Shown here: piece by piece, positions 51,450 to 61,037 of the stretch
Layout of the letters: each line of letters starts with the position of its first letter
Position numbering within the stretch: position 1 is the first letter of the stretch
NCBI GenBank assembly: GCA_038322815.1
Contig: JBBQGG010000006.1
Location: forward strand, 1 to 64,000
Direction of reading: 5' to 3'
Length of the DNA: 64,000 bases
Source of the DNA: PALSA-1296 sp038322815
GTDB lineage: Bacteria; Bacteroidota; Ignavibacteria; Palsa-1295
Made by a program: the position numbers and the translations under genes
The notes under the pieces: generated by a model
The model's database searches: none
What the model was told of the DNA's origin: nothing
What the model saw: only the letters and a program-made list of their open reading frames with translations

Positions 51450-53072
51450 GTGAGCGTGTTACTAGAACAAGAACGTAAGCAGGGGAAACCGTCATCGGCT
51501 ACTTTGCAGGAACAAATTTTTGAAATGTCATTAGCAACCGGAGGAACATTCCCGGATCATGAAGCTGAACAAGCAAGCCCGATGCCGACCGATGACCTGA
51601 GGTCAGCGGCTGTGGCGATATGGCAGCTCAGCCTTGAGAAGATCAAGGCTGCTATCTCACCACAAAGTTACACGACGTGGTTCGAACCGCTTGTCCCCAA
51701 ATCACTTGAAGGCACAACGCTGAGGCTTCTGGCGCCGAGCGGATTTATCTCCGAATGGATATTGCAGCATTACCAGCAGCTTATCGAATCTGCACTTATC
51801 GAGCTTTTAGGACCGCAGGCAGGCTTTGCCTTCGAACACGCTGCGGAAGTTGAAGGTGTTGAGACGCTCCTTGAACCCGCAGTCTATATTCCCCAAGTGC
51901 CTGTTCCGCAAGTTGCGCCAACTCCTGTTGCTTCTGAAGTCCCGCCGCCCCCCCCTGCCAATCGGATGAATGTTTCCGCCGCACAACTTCGGGATAATCG
52001 CTCCGGAATCAAAAGTCTTAATCCTGCTCCGAAGCCGCCTGTTGATCCGAATATTAATCCGGGTTACGAATTCGATACCTTTATCCGCGGCGAGGCGAAT
52101 AAACTTGCATTTGCTGCTTCGATGGCAGTGGCAAATAATCCCGGCGGTACAAGATATAATCCGCTTGTCATTTACGGAAATGTCGGTTTAGGTAAGACGC
52201 ATCTTATTCAGGCTATCGGAAATTATTCTCTCGAAAAATTTCCTGAGCTTCGCGTACTCTATACTTCGAGTGAGCGCTTCACGAAGGAATTCGTTGATGC
52301 CGTGCAGACCGATAAGATCAATGACTTCAATAATCTTTATCGCTCGATCGATATGCTCATCATTGATGATGTGCAATTTTTCGCTGGCAAAGAGCGTACG
52401 CAGGATTCCTTCTTCCATACGTTTAACGAACTTCGTGAGAACGGCAAACAGATCATCCTTACCTGCGACCGTCCGCCGAAAGAATTAAAAGATATTGATG
52501 ACCGCCTCTTGAATCGCCTGCAATGGGGACTTACTGCCGATATCGGCGCACCTGATCTGGAGATGCGCATTGCGATATTGCGTCATAAGGCAATTCGCGA
52601 TGGCTTCGATATTTCCGATGAAGTGCTGGAATTCATTGCTTCGAATGTTACGACGAATATCCGTGAACTTGAAGGCTGTCTGATATCGCTTGAAGCCACG
52701 ATCTCCCTTGAAGGCAAGGAACCGAGCGTTGAACTTGCGCGTGAAGTTCTGCGCAAAGTTGCAAGACGTTCCGCTCCGGTGCTATCGGTTGAGACGATCC
52801 AGAAATACACGGCAAAATTTTTCAGTATTGAGGAACAGCTTCTTCGCGATAAGACGCGCAAACAGGAAATTGTTCAGGCACGCCAGGTAGCAATGTATCT
52901 CTGCAAAGAATTAACGGCAAGCACACTGAATATGATCGGCTTGCATTTCGGCGGCAGGGATCACTCAACGGTTATCCATGCACAGCAAACCATCGTAGAT
53001 GATATGCGCCATGATCCGGCATTCGCCCACAGAGTTAATGAATTAAAAAGACAATTAGAATTGATGCAATAA
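51450..53072 (+). CDS. dnaA: Chromosomal replication initiator DnaA
   Basis: 540 residues from GTG 51450. It initiates replication by binding DnaA boxes and opening the origin. Domain I (about 50-140) has IWQLSLEKIKAAISPQSYTTWF. A Pro-rich linker (about 150-205) follows. The AAA+ domain (about 205-425) has Walker A GNVGLGKTHLI, Walker B MLIIDDVQFFAGK and the LTCDRPPKEL sensor. Domain IV ends with GGRDHSTVIHAQQTI, the DnaA-box-binding signature. The N-terminus carries about 45 extra residues; a start further in (for example near MPTDDLRSAAVA) is possible. A strong terminator follows. Confidence 0.96.
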   Translation: MSVLLEQERKQGKPSSATLQEQIFEMSLATGGTFPDHEAEQASPMPTDDLRSAAVAIWQLSLEKIKAAISPQSYTTWFEPLVPKSLEGTTLRLLAPSGFISEWILQHYQQLIESALIELLGPQAGFAFEHAAEVEGVETLLEPAVYIPQVPVPQVAPTPVASEVPPPPPANRMNVSAAQLRDNRSGIKSLNPAPKPPVDPNINPGYEFDTFIRGEANKLAFAASMAVANNPGGTRYNPLVIYGNVGLGKTHLIQAIGNYSLEKFPELRVLYTSSERFTKEFVDAVQTDKINDFNNLYRSIDMLIIDDVQFFAGKERTQDSFFHTFNELRENGKQIILTCDRPPKELKDIDDRLLNRLQWGLTADIGAPDLEMRIAILRHKAIRDGFDISDEVLEFIASNVTTNIRELEGCLISLEATISLEGKEPSVELAREVLRKVARRSAPVLSVETIQKYTAKFFSIEEQLLRDKTRKQEIVQARQVAMYLCKELTASTLNMIGLHFGGRDHSTVIHAQQTIVDDMRHDPAFAHRVNELKRQLELMQ

Positions 53073-53091
53073 CATAAGCCATTACTTTGCT

Positions 53092-53132
53092 ACAAGAAAA
53101 AAGGGCGACCGTTTGGTCGCCTTTTTTCTTGT
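53092..53132 (+). terminator. Terminator after dnaA
   Basis: A long perfect stem GGCGACC/GGTCGCC extended by AAGAAAAAAGG/CCTTTTTTCTT with a four-base loop; works in either direction. Confidence 0.9.
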
Positions 53133-53148
53133 CTAAATTTGAATATGG

Positions 53149-53190
53149 TGTCATTGCGAGAAGGGCGATAGCCCGACGAAGCAATCTCCT
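53149..53190. repeat. Half copy of the TGTCATTGCGAG element
   Basis: TGTCATTGCGAGAAGGGCGA then a GCAATCTCC end; the right half is missing or replaced by unrelated sequence. Confidence 0.65.
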
Positions 53191-53271
53191 GAAGGTAGCT
53201 GCCATTATTGCGGATAGAAGAATCCCCTTAATAGTGGTAGCAACATTAAACATTTCTGAATCCCTCTTATC

Positions 53272-53380
53272 CCGCCCACCATTAAAATGGTGGGCTATGT
53301 AGTTATCATCCATTTCATGGATTCCCGAGTCGCCTATGGCGACGAAAACAAAATAGCCCACGGTTTCTTCTGTGGGCGGG
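53272..53380. repeat. Multi-stem palindromic element (CCGCCCACC...), copy 2
   Basis: Same architecture as 23055-23163: CCGCCCACCATT / AATGGTGGGC at the left, a TCGCCTATGGCGA stem and CCATTTCATGG stem in the middle, and AGCCCACGG...TGTGGGCGG at the right. Confidence 0.8.
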
Positions 53381-53389
53381 ACTTCGGGT

Positions 53390-53527
53390 TGTCATTTCGA
53401 ACAGAGGCGTAGCCGACGAGAGAAATCTATTAATAAAGATAAATACCGTTTCCTCCCCAGGGGAAATAAGGATCTTATTTTTATTTATAGATTTCTCTCT
53501 CCGGTTACGCCTCCATTCGAAATGACA
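53390..53527. repeat. Full TGTCATTTCGAA-type palindromic element
   Basis: Arms TGTCATTTCGAAC...AGAGAAATCTAT and ATAGATTTCTCT...TTCGAAATGACA, with a central AT-rich hairpin of TTTCCTCCCCAGGGGAAAT. It is the third interior variant of the TGTCATT family. Confidence 0.85.
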
Positions 53528-53537
53528 AGGTGAGAAC

Positions 53538-54723
53538 TCACCGCTGCACATCCATCCGCTGTAATCTCCGCATACTCGGAGTTTGCACCATCAGGAAATA
53601 ACTTCCGGTGGATAGTTTGCTTGTATTAAAATTAAATGAATGCGCGCCGGGCGATAACTCGCCATCGGAGATCGTCGCAACTTTCTCGTCAAGTAAATTC
53701 ATTAAGGCAATACGGGTTCTTCCGGATTCTGTTGTTTGAATACCAATATGGATCATTCCGTTCGAAGGATTAGGGCTGATCGAAGTGATCGAAGGCATTT
53801 TCCCGGTGAGCATGAACTGTTGAATCGTACTATCACCGCAGGCATAGAGAAGATGGAATGTTCCGCTTTCGGTCTCAGCATCATAATCTACCGGATTGCC
53901 ATAATACATCAGATTGCCAGGTGACCTCGCAGGGCGGTGCGCCGCTTTGTGCTATCTGCAATATTTCCAGATAGACTTCATTGATCTGAGCTTGCGTTAC
54001 AATATTCTCGAACCACTTCGCACGTGTTGCCGTGCTGATATCCTTCAGGCATTGCGGACATGGCAAGCCGACCGTTACGGAAAAGATCAAGCAGTTCTGT
54101 TTATTAGCTTCGGCTATAATGGCAGCCGTCTGCGGCTGTTGGTTCGGCAAACCGTCTGTGAGGAAGATAATAACGCGCTGATGTTTGCCCAACGATGCAA
54201 TTTGCAAACCGCTTGACATCGGAAGCAGAAGTCCCTGATCATAATCAGTACCACCTTGCGGAGCAAGTCCGCCGATTGCAGCAAGAAGTTTTTTTCTGTT
54301 GGTTGTATAATCCTGATTCAGATAATTCGCTCCGTCGAAACTTGCAACGGCACATTCACTTGGTCCGAGCGGTACGCCTTGAATCCAAGTTGTTGCCGCA
54401 GCTTTTGCAAGATTTATATTTGCAACTCCCCCTGAACCTGAACTCATCGAACCGGATACATCCATAACAAGCACAGATGATAAAGCTTTAGGTGGTGCAG
54501 TTGGCGGACAGGTAATATTTGTAACATTTCTATTAATACCATCTTCCGTTACCGTGATCTCGGAAGCCGATGGATTTTGCTGCTGGCCGTTGGCATCGAA
54601 AGCATAGAACTTTGCTTTCATCGTCGGGAAGTTCGTGGCGTCGAGATTGAACACAGATAGGCTTTGCGCCGATATTTCGGAGGTAAAGAGGACAAGGAAG
54701 ACGATGATGATGAATGATCGCAT
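53538..54723 (-). pseudogene. Secreted VWA-domain T9SS protein split by a frameshift
   Basis: The front part (54723 to 53881) reads as a signal peptide (MRSFIIIVFLVLFTSEISAQ), then a von Willebrand A domain with MIDAS VLVMDVSGSMSSG and later DGLPNQQPQ, ending CEVTW before a premature stop (SGRL). From about 53920 the expected continuation, YYGNPVDYDAETES, and then a T9SS sorting domain (ISPNPSNGMIHIGI, STGSYFLMVQT) appears one frame over, to a stop at 53538. The start is ATG 54723; an upstream ATG at 54876 would put about 50 residues before the signal. Intact relatives are adhesins or surface proteins. Real decay or a base-calling error. Confidence 0.75.
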
Positions 54724-55446
54724 GAGATTACGCTGGCAAATGTAACCCCTGAAGAAGGAAATGAGTTTGGCAAGAATGGAGGACTGGGAACCCCTCACTC
54801 CAGCCCTCTTCCGGAGTACCGGTAGAGGGAGTAAAGCGCGACTAAGGTTTCCCCGAAAATAAATGTCGATAGGCACCTTGACAAACGAGATTTTATTTCG
54901 TATATTACTTCCATTATGATGAGCACCTATACCCTTAAAGATTTAAGATTGCCACGACCGGCTGCTGCCGGTAGCGCAATGACATTGTTTTTTACTGTCA
55001 ACTATCAACTGTTAACTATCAGCTTTTTGTGCGCGCGTAATGTTATGTCTATGGAAAATAAAGTGGTTGCGGAGGCTTCAGGGGAAAATATGAACTGTGA
55101 AATTGGAAATATGAAGTGTGGAAGATATGTGGCAATAACAACTATCAGCTATCAACTCTGAAATATCAGCTAAACTGCGTGCGCGAAATGCGATGTAGTT
55201 GAAAATAAATGTGTTGCAGGGGCTTCAATCGATTTCAAGATCGGAATTTTAAGATGCCCAATTAACGGGCACTGTATAAATTTCTTCAGATAAAATAAAA
55301 ACTGCATGTCACAACACGCATCCTTTTCGTGTCTTAGACCTGAAGGATTCTGAGTGCGAAGTTCGAGAGATGTCGAATTTGGGCTCGATTTGCCAATTCT
55401 AAGAGTGAAACTGTTATTTTTGTTTGTCATTTTTTGGGAAAATCTT
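54724..55446. other. Gene-free region with degenerate direct repeats
   Basis: No gene found. It holds two diverged copies of the GCGCGCGAAATG repeat (55031-55080 and 55179-55228), and short CAACTATCAGC-type repeats around 54999-55030 and 55139-55170. A 82-codon ORF at 54916-55161 is repeat-derived and unsupported. The last 80 bases before 55447 are AT-rich and may carry the cupredoxin promoter. Confidence 0.5.
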
Positions 55447-57966
55447 ATGAAACTTGTTAAAGTGTTTTTCTTCTTTGTTTTTCTTCTCACTGCCTCAGTG
55501 GGCATTACGTTTGGGACTACCCATACTATAGCATTTGGTGGAGCAAGTTTTACTCCGAATACTTTGAATGTGTCGACCGGTGATACGGTCGTCTGGACCG
55601 GAGCCTGGGCTTTTCATGCGATCCAATCGACTACTATCCCCAACGGAGCAAATGCGTTTGGACCTACGAACGCGAATACTACCTCTCTTACCTATATCGT
55701 AAGTATAGCAGGTACATATAATTATCAATGTAATATTCATGTCGGGATGGGAATGACAGGTTCATTTACTGCCACTGCTCCTGCTGTAAAAGGTATAACA
55801 TTATCAACAACTACGGTTGATTTTGGCTCCAAGCGAGTCGGCGGAACAATGAATAAAACGATGACCGTGACTTCCAAGGGACCCGATGCAGCGCTTACGA
55901 TATCTTCGAGCCCTCTTTCAGTCGGAACAATGTACACGAACTCACCGACAACATTAAATCGCTCGCTTACTGTAAACTCGACCGAAACAGAAACCATTAC
56001 ATTCGTACCGACTGCACGCGGAGTATTTTTCGATACTCTTACGATCAATAGTGATGCTACAGTTACAGCAGATAAGATCAAGAAAGTATTTATCAGCGGA
56101 ACGGGAATAAACGCTGTATTCTCCGGACCGACCTCTTTATCCTTCGATAAGGTACGCGTCGGAAATTCAAAACAACTTACCTATACGATAAGCAACACCG
56201 GTGATGACACGCTCTTTCTTTCTTCCCCTCTACTTTCGGTAAACGGATTTAGTATTGTCAGCGGAGCTGCACAAAATATTCTTCCTGGATCAACCGGATC
56301 CGTAACGATCAAATTTTCTCCGACGGTGAAACAGAATTATTCCGGATCGTTTACATTTACTGCTCAGAATAACGTTTCAGTTCCGACGATACCGATCGGC
56401 GGGACCGGAACTGCGCCGATCATTTCGTTTGCCCCTGTCTCAAATTATGATATGGGAATTGCGTTTGTCGGCGGAACACTGACGGGATCTCTTCAGGTTA
56501 ATAATACCGGCGATGATACCTTGCACGTTAGTAATGTTACAATACCTACTTCACAACAGGGCGCAAAGTTCACATTAACCAGCCCGACTACATTTACTCT
56601 TTTGCCCGGTGCCAGTACAACTATTGGTTTTACTTATACTTCTTCGACCGAAAGCACAGATAATGCCAGTATGGTGATCACAAGCGATGATCCGGCTGCA
56701 TTAACCAATCAGATCTCACTTATCGCACGAAGCGGCTTGCCGAAGATGTCAATCAATACAAAAGATACGATCGACTTCGGTAATATCAGGCTTGGAAGTT
56801 CAGGTAATGCATTCCTGACCATTACCAATCTTGGAACATATGACCTTACATTCCACATCGGTAATTTTTCGCCGGACGTTTTTAGCCTCGGTTCTGCTCC
56901 AGGTACAGTTCCGGCTCAAGGGAATGTTCAGGCGACCTTCGTCTTCACTCCTACGATAGAGGGAATCACAACCGGAATGGCAATTGTCACAAGCAATGAC
57001 AGTAAAAACAATAACGATACGATATATTTTAAGGGCACTGCAATTAAATCCTCTCTGGATTTTCCTGCATCGGTTGATTTTCATGAAGTCAATATCAACA
57101 AAACCCGCGATACCGCTTTACACTTGAAAAATCTTGGTTCGGGCAGTGCAAAAATATTCCGCTACAAACTCAGTGATCCGAATAACGGATTTATTCTCCT
57201 TGATACTGTAGCTCATACCTTAACTGCGAAGGATAGTGTTTCGATAAAAGTACGATTTGCTCCTTCGATAGAACAGGTATACGCCGCAACCCTCAGCATT
57301 GTAACCGATGAAGGAACTGCATCAACAAGACAGATCACACTTGCCGGACGCGGAATTAATTCAAAGCTTTCCACTTCTTCTTCTGTTCTTGACTTCGGAC
57401 AGTTAGATACAGGAACGACGGTAATGAAAACATTCACGATCACCAATAACGGCTCTGCTACTGCAACGATCACTTCAATTAAGCCAACAGGAGATCCATC
57501 ATTTACACTTGGCACTATTACTTTTCCGATTACGATAAATGCAGGTGGAAGCAAGGATATTTCAGTATCGTTCACTCCGAAAACTGCCGGCACGTTCGAT
57601 GGAGTCGCAACGATCACGGTTACGGAAGGATCACCTATCTCTGTGGCTTTGCATGGCAAAGGTAAGATCACTATTACCGGATCTGTCAAAGGGAATTCGG
57701 ATAACGGATTAAAAATGCAGATATATCCGAATCCTAATAGCGGTAAAGCAACGATTGGAATTACGTGCTTAAAACCTATAGATATAACGCTTGGGCTTTT
57801 CGATGGTACAGGGAAGTTCATTCAGGGTTATGAGCAAACATCCTTTGGAGCAGGAGAATATTCTCTGCCGCTTGGTGCTGAATCACTTGCAAGCGGTACT
57901 TATTATTTACGCGCAATATCTGAGGGATCTCTTGCCTTGGAAGTAAAGGTTGTAGTTGTTCGCTAG
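55447..57966 (+). CDS. Secreted cupredoxin with ASH-type repeats and a T9SS sorting domain
   Basis: 839 residues from ATG 55447, where the signal begins; a longer frame from 55354 is rejected. After the signal (to about residue 23) comes a plastocyanin-like domain (25-110). Its type 1 copper ligands are all in place: His57 (WAFHAIQ), Cys95 and His98 (YQCNIH) and Met103. Then come six to seven ASH-like repeats (about 115-735), each starting like TTVDFGSKRVGGT or ISNTGDDTLFLS. The end (about 755-839) is a type A sorting domain: IYPNPNSGKATIGIT and GTYYLRAISEG. It should be surface-exposed copper protein; electron transfer or copper handling is plausible. Confidence 0.88.
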   Translation: MKLVKVFFFFVFLLTASVGITFGTTHTIAFGGASFTPNTLNVSTGDTVVWTGAWAFHAIQSTTIPNGANAFGPTNANTTSLTYIVSIAGTYNYQCNIHVGMGMTGSFTATAPAVKGITLSTTTVDFGSKRVGGTMNKTMTVTSKGPDAALTISSSPLSVGTMYTNSPTTLNRSLTVNSTETETITFVPTARGVFFDTLTINSDATVTADKIKKVFISGTGINAVFSGPTSLSFDKVRVGNSKQLTYTISNTGDDTLFLSSPLLSVNGFSIVSGAAQNILPGSTGSVTIKFSPTVKQNYSGSFTFTAQNNVSVPTIPIGGTGTAPIISFAPVSNYDMGIAFVGGTLTGSLQVNNTGDDTLHVSNVTIPTSQQGAKFTLTSPTTFTLLPGASTTIGFTYTSSTESTDNASMVITSDDPAALTNQISLIARSGLPKMSINTKDTIDFGNIRLGSSGNAFLTITNLGTYDLTFHIGNFSPDVFSLGSAPGTVPAQGNVQATFVFTPTIEGITTGMAIVTSNDSKNNNDTIYFKGTAIKSSLDFPASVDFHEVNINKTRDTALHLKNLGSGSAKIFRYKLSDPNNGFILLDTVAHTLTAKDSVSIKVRFAPSIEQVYAATLSIVTDEGTASTRQITLAGRGINSKLSTSSSVLDFGQLDTGTTVMKTFTITNNGSATATITSIKPTGDPSFTLGTITFPITINAGGSKDISVSFTPKTAGTFDGVATITVTEGSPISVALHGKGKITITGSVKGNSDNGLKMQIYPNPNSGKATIGITCLKPIDITLGLFDGTGKFIQGYEQTSFGAGEYSLPLGAESLASGTYYLRAISEGSLALEVKVVVVR

Positions 57967-57979
57967 ATCAAATGTTTAT

Positions 57980-58008
57980 AGGGGTGCGCAATAAACGCGC
58001 CCCTCTTT
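57980..58008 (+). terminator. Terminator after the large cupredoxin gene
   Basis: AGGGGTGCG / CGCGCCCCT stem (one G-T wobble) with a short loop and CTTTC tail, about 15 bases after the stop. Confidence 0.65.
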
Positions 58009-58012
58009 CGCA

Positions 58013-58141
58013 GTGGCTCAATTTGAATTGTCATTCTGAGTGGAGAGAAGCGGAACGAAGAATCTGAGCTTTCAGATACTCTAAATCTCAGATTCTTCGC
58101 TGTCGCTCAGAATGACAAAATTAAAGTTTTTTTAAATTGAG
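58013..58141. repeat. TGTCATTCTGAG-type palindromic element with conserved flanks, copy 2
   Basis: Reverse-complement relative of 33791-33904, including the outer GTGGCTCAATTTGAAT and AAAGTTTTTTTAAATTGAG flanks. Arms TGTCATTCTGAG and CTCAGAATGACA are perfect; the middle GAATCTGAG / CTCAGATTC also pairs. Confidence 0.85.
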
Positions 58142-58228
58142 GTACTACCCCTCTTTTTTGAGACGAACATATCTTCGGAATTTTCTGTATTCTAGTACAC
58201 TATTTTTTTATTTAACTACCATAATTAT

Positions 58229-58870
58229 ATGAAAGTTGTTAGCTTTTTTTCGTTGAAATTAACAGTTTTTTTTGCAGCTGTTATCGTATCGATCTCAGTA
58301 CCTGCATTTTCCACCACACATACGATAAATTTTGGAGGGACAAGCTTCACACCTAATACCTTAGAAGTTGCAGTAGGGGACACTATCGTTTGGAACGGGA
58401 ATTTCGGCTTTCATGAAATACAATCTACATCTGTTCCAAGCGGTGCAGCAATGTGGGGTCCGACAACATCCGACCAGACGTCATTAATCTACGTAGTGAC
58501 TGTTGCCGGTAGTTACGCATATCAGTGTAATATCCACGGAAGTATGGGAATGACGGGCACATTTACTACCGTTACTGCCGGAGTTCCGAATGTGGTAAGC
58601 AATTCCGCCGCCACATTAGAGAAAAGTTTTCCTAATCCTTCCACCGGCCGCACAACGATACGTTATACGTTGACTAACTCTTCTGATGTAAGCCTGAAGA
58701 TCTTTGATCTGAACGGGAAAGAGATGAAGCAACTTGTCAATCAATATCAGAATTCAGGGACTCACGAAACAGTCTTCGATGGCAGTGCGCTTCCGGCCGG
58801 TAGTTATACGTATCAACTAAAGACAGGCGATGCCATACTCTCGCAGCAGATGATTCTTGTGAAGGAATAA
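58229..58870 (+). CDS. Short secreted cupredoxin with a T9SS sorting domain
   Basis: 213 residues. A signal peptide (to about residue 28, ending AFST) leads into a plastocyanin-like domain (about 30-118) closely related to that of the 839-aa neighbour. Ligands His62 (FGFHEIQ), Cys100 and His103 (YQCNIH) and Met108 are present. The C-terminal part (about 130-213) is a type A sorting domain: KSFPNPSTGRTTIRYTLT, MKQLVNQYQNSGTHE and LPAGSYTYQLKTG. The two genes are paralogues; this one lacks the long repeats. It should be a small surface copper protein. Confidence 0.88.
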   Translation: MKVVSFFSLKLTVFFAAVIVSISVPAFSTTHTINFGGTSFTPNTLEVAVGDTIVWNGNFGFHEIQSTSVPSGAAMWGPTTSDQTSLIYVVTVAGSYAYQCNIHGSMGMTGTFTTVTAGVPNVVSNSAATLEKSFPNPSTGRTTIRYTLTNSSDVSLKIFDLNGKEMKQLVNQYQNSGTHETVFDGSALPAGSYTYQLKTGDAILSQQMILVKE

Positions 58871-58927
58871 CTTTTCTATCAAAGAGCTTTCACCGAAGTT
58901 GTTCTTCTTCAGGCGTATTTTTGCATT

Positions 58928-60088
58928 ATGTGGAAGAATGTCATTGGGCAAGAGCGCGTCAAAAAAATAATCCGTCAATCGGTTGAAAGCGGAAAGCTTC
59001 CGAATGCCTATCTTTTTACCGGCGCCGAAGGTCTCGGTAAAGACGCGATGGCGATCGAGCTTGCGAAGGTGCTGAATTGCCTGAATCCTATGGGGCGGAC
59101 TATTGGTATGCCCGAAGCATGCGATGAATGCAGCAATTGCAGATCAATAGGTTCTCTTGGTTCACCTCTTCTTCATTTTGTTTTTTCTCTTGCAAAAGAT
59201 TCTAAGAAAGAAGAATCTTCGAGCGATGATGAAGATGAGGTCAGCAAGATCGATATCATTCGCGAGCAAATCGAAATGAAAGCTCGTGACCCATACTACC
59301 ATATTCAGATACCGAAGGCTCTGACAATTAATATAAAGCAGATCCGCGATCTTCGCCTTGCTCTCTCCAGAAGCATGGGGTCGGGTAATAAGCGCATCGT
59401 CTTGATCAGTGAAGCACATACGATGCGGCATGAGGCACAGAATGCTTTCTTGAAAACACTTGAAGAGCCGCACGATAATACCCTTATTATTCTTACCAGT
59501 TCTAATCCTTCAAGACTTTATCCGACGATCCTTTCGCGTTGTCAGGATATGCGTTTCGATCTTCTCGCACAAAATGAAATTTCCGAAGCCTTAATTAAGC
59601 GCGATGATCTTGATAAAAATCAAGCCTCTTTCTTAGCACGCCTCGCGGGAGGAAGTTTTTCAGCAGCGCGAAGTCTTATTAATGAAGATGTGGCAACGCT
59701 GCGAGCGCAGGTAGTTCAGTTACTGCGAATGGGATTATCTCAAAGCAGGAAGAATGCGCTTGCTGAAATAGATAATTTTCTACCTCGTGCCGGAGGCGGA
59801 TCGTTTCTCGAAAAACGTCAGACCGTCGAACAGCTTCTGCATCTGATGACACTTTGGCTGCGCGATGCCCTTGCAATTTTATCCGGAAGCGAAGAGTATA
59901 TTTTCAATAACGATCAACTTGATGACCTTAAGAGATTCACATCGCGGTTTGGTGCGCCGCTAAATATTGTGAAGGCCCTGCGCTCAGTCGAGATCGCACA
60001 GCGGAACGTCAGGCTACAATTACAATTACGCCCGGTTATTTTACAGATGGTTATGGATCTGGAACAGGCGCTTATTCCGCAATCATAA
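58928..60088 (+). CDS. holB: DNA polymerase III delta-prime subunit
   Basis: 386 residues. A clamp-loader AAA+ protein. Domain I opens MWKNVIGQERVKKIIRQSVE, then GAEGLGKDA in the Walker A position (Asp rather than Ser/Thr after Lys, and in delta-prime subunits this site is often inactive). It has a zinc motif (Cys47 region, DECSNC), a Walker-B-like VLISEAHTM, and a LKTLEEPHDNTLIILTS sensor. An acidic insert (about 75-100, KKEESSSDDEDEVS) is unusual. The C-terminal collar domain follows. It overlaps the tail of a broken convergent gene by 17 bases. Confidence 0.88.
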   Translation: MWKNVIGQERVKKIIRQSVESGKLPNAYLFTGAEGLGKDAMAIELAKVLNCLNPMGRTIGMPEACDECSNCRSIGSLGSPLLHFVFSLAKDSKKEESSSDDEDEVSKIDIIREQIEMKARDPYYHIQIPKALTINIKQIRDLRLALSRSMGSGNKRIVLISEAHTMRHEAQNAFLKTLEEPHDNTLIILTSSNPSRLYPTILSRCQDMRFDLLAQNEISEALIKRDDLDKNQASFLARLAGGSFSAARSLINEDVATLRAQVVQLLRMGLSQSRKNALAEIDNFLPRAGGGSFLEKRQTVEQLLHLMTLWLRDALAILSGSEEYIFNNDQLDDLKRFTSRFGAPLNIVKALRSVEIAQRNVRLQLQLRPVILQMVMDLEQALIPQS

Positions 60089-60964
60089 ACTTCGCTGTCT
60101 CTTTCCCATCATTAACAAAATACACTCCCGCAGGTAAAGACCTGACCGAATACGTGCTCGAGTTCCCATCTGAGCCGAGAAATTCTAAATTGTGCTTTCT
60201 TCCGAGGATGTCGTAGCAGGGAAGAGGCCTATTTTGGTTTTGTGCTTGTCCAAATAATTTTAGGATTTTTGATAAGGGATAAAAAGTTAAGAGTTCAATT
60301 TCTCTGTGTGAAAAAGGGGTAACCGATAAGGGAAAATTTCCGATTACTGTGATATTGGCATATGCGCTATCAGATATTTTCAGTATAGATGAATTATTGA
60401 GTCTAGTAAAGCTACGAGTTCCTGACGATTCTTTGTAATCAGTAATTAAATGTGAGTTTACTTGTAATTCCTTTTCAAGATCAGGTGCTTTTAAATGAAT
60501 CGAAAGTGTATCTCCCGTTATTGATGTCCTATATGAAGCATTCGTAATCGATAACCCACCTACGGTTCGGTCCCAATAATCTAAAGTATCAACTTCAAAA
60601 AGATGCGATTCAGTACTATTGCCGATAGCCAAGGCACAAAAATGTTTAGAGGTGTCGATTAATATTGTTAAGTTTGTGATATAAATAATAAATATCTTAG
60701 AACTCGGAGAATAATATTGTTTTCTATAGTAATTAAAGTAATTGAATCATCAACCACTTTCAATCCAGAACTAACGGATAAAGAGAATGAGCCGTCAATC
60801 GTATCGCTATGACCGTTATACCACCTCAGCGAATAATCCTCATAATTATTTACTATGGTAAAATATCGTGCATCAATACTCAGTTCTTGTGCTTTAACCT
60901 GTGCACTAAGATCTGATACCTGAGAAGTGCTTACTAAAGCAAAAATAAGAATGATATATTTCAT
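60072..60964 (-). pseudogene. T9SS-secreted protein split by a frameshift
   Basis: Two adjacent minus-strand frames make one gene. The first (from ATG 60964) has a signal peptide, MKYIILIFALVSTSQVSDLS, and a beta-rich domain that goes out of frame at about 60705 (ENNIIL then an off-frame tail). The second frame has no ATG near its start; read back, it runs through SPSSKIFIIYITNLTILIDT to the same point, then continues to ALAIGNSTES and a C-terminal sorting domain (YDILGRKHNLEFLGS, LPAGVYFVNDGKETAKFMI). One base lost or gained explains it. The 3' end overlaps holB. The function is unknown. Confidence 0.75.
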
Positions 60965-61037
60965 TTGTCTCACAAATATACAACAATCCACTCCCAAAAA
61001 CAAGTGCAAATACCTATGACCTATGCGAAACCGAAAT

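Noticed and set aside
54916..55161. 82-codon ORF before the large cupredoxin gene
   Set aside because: Made of degenerate direct repeats; no recognisable domain.
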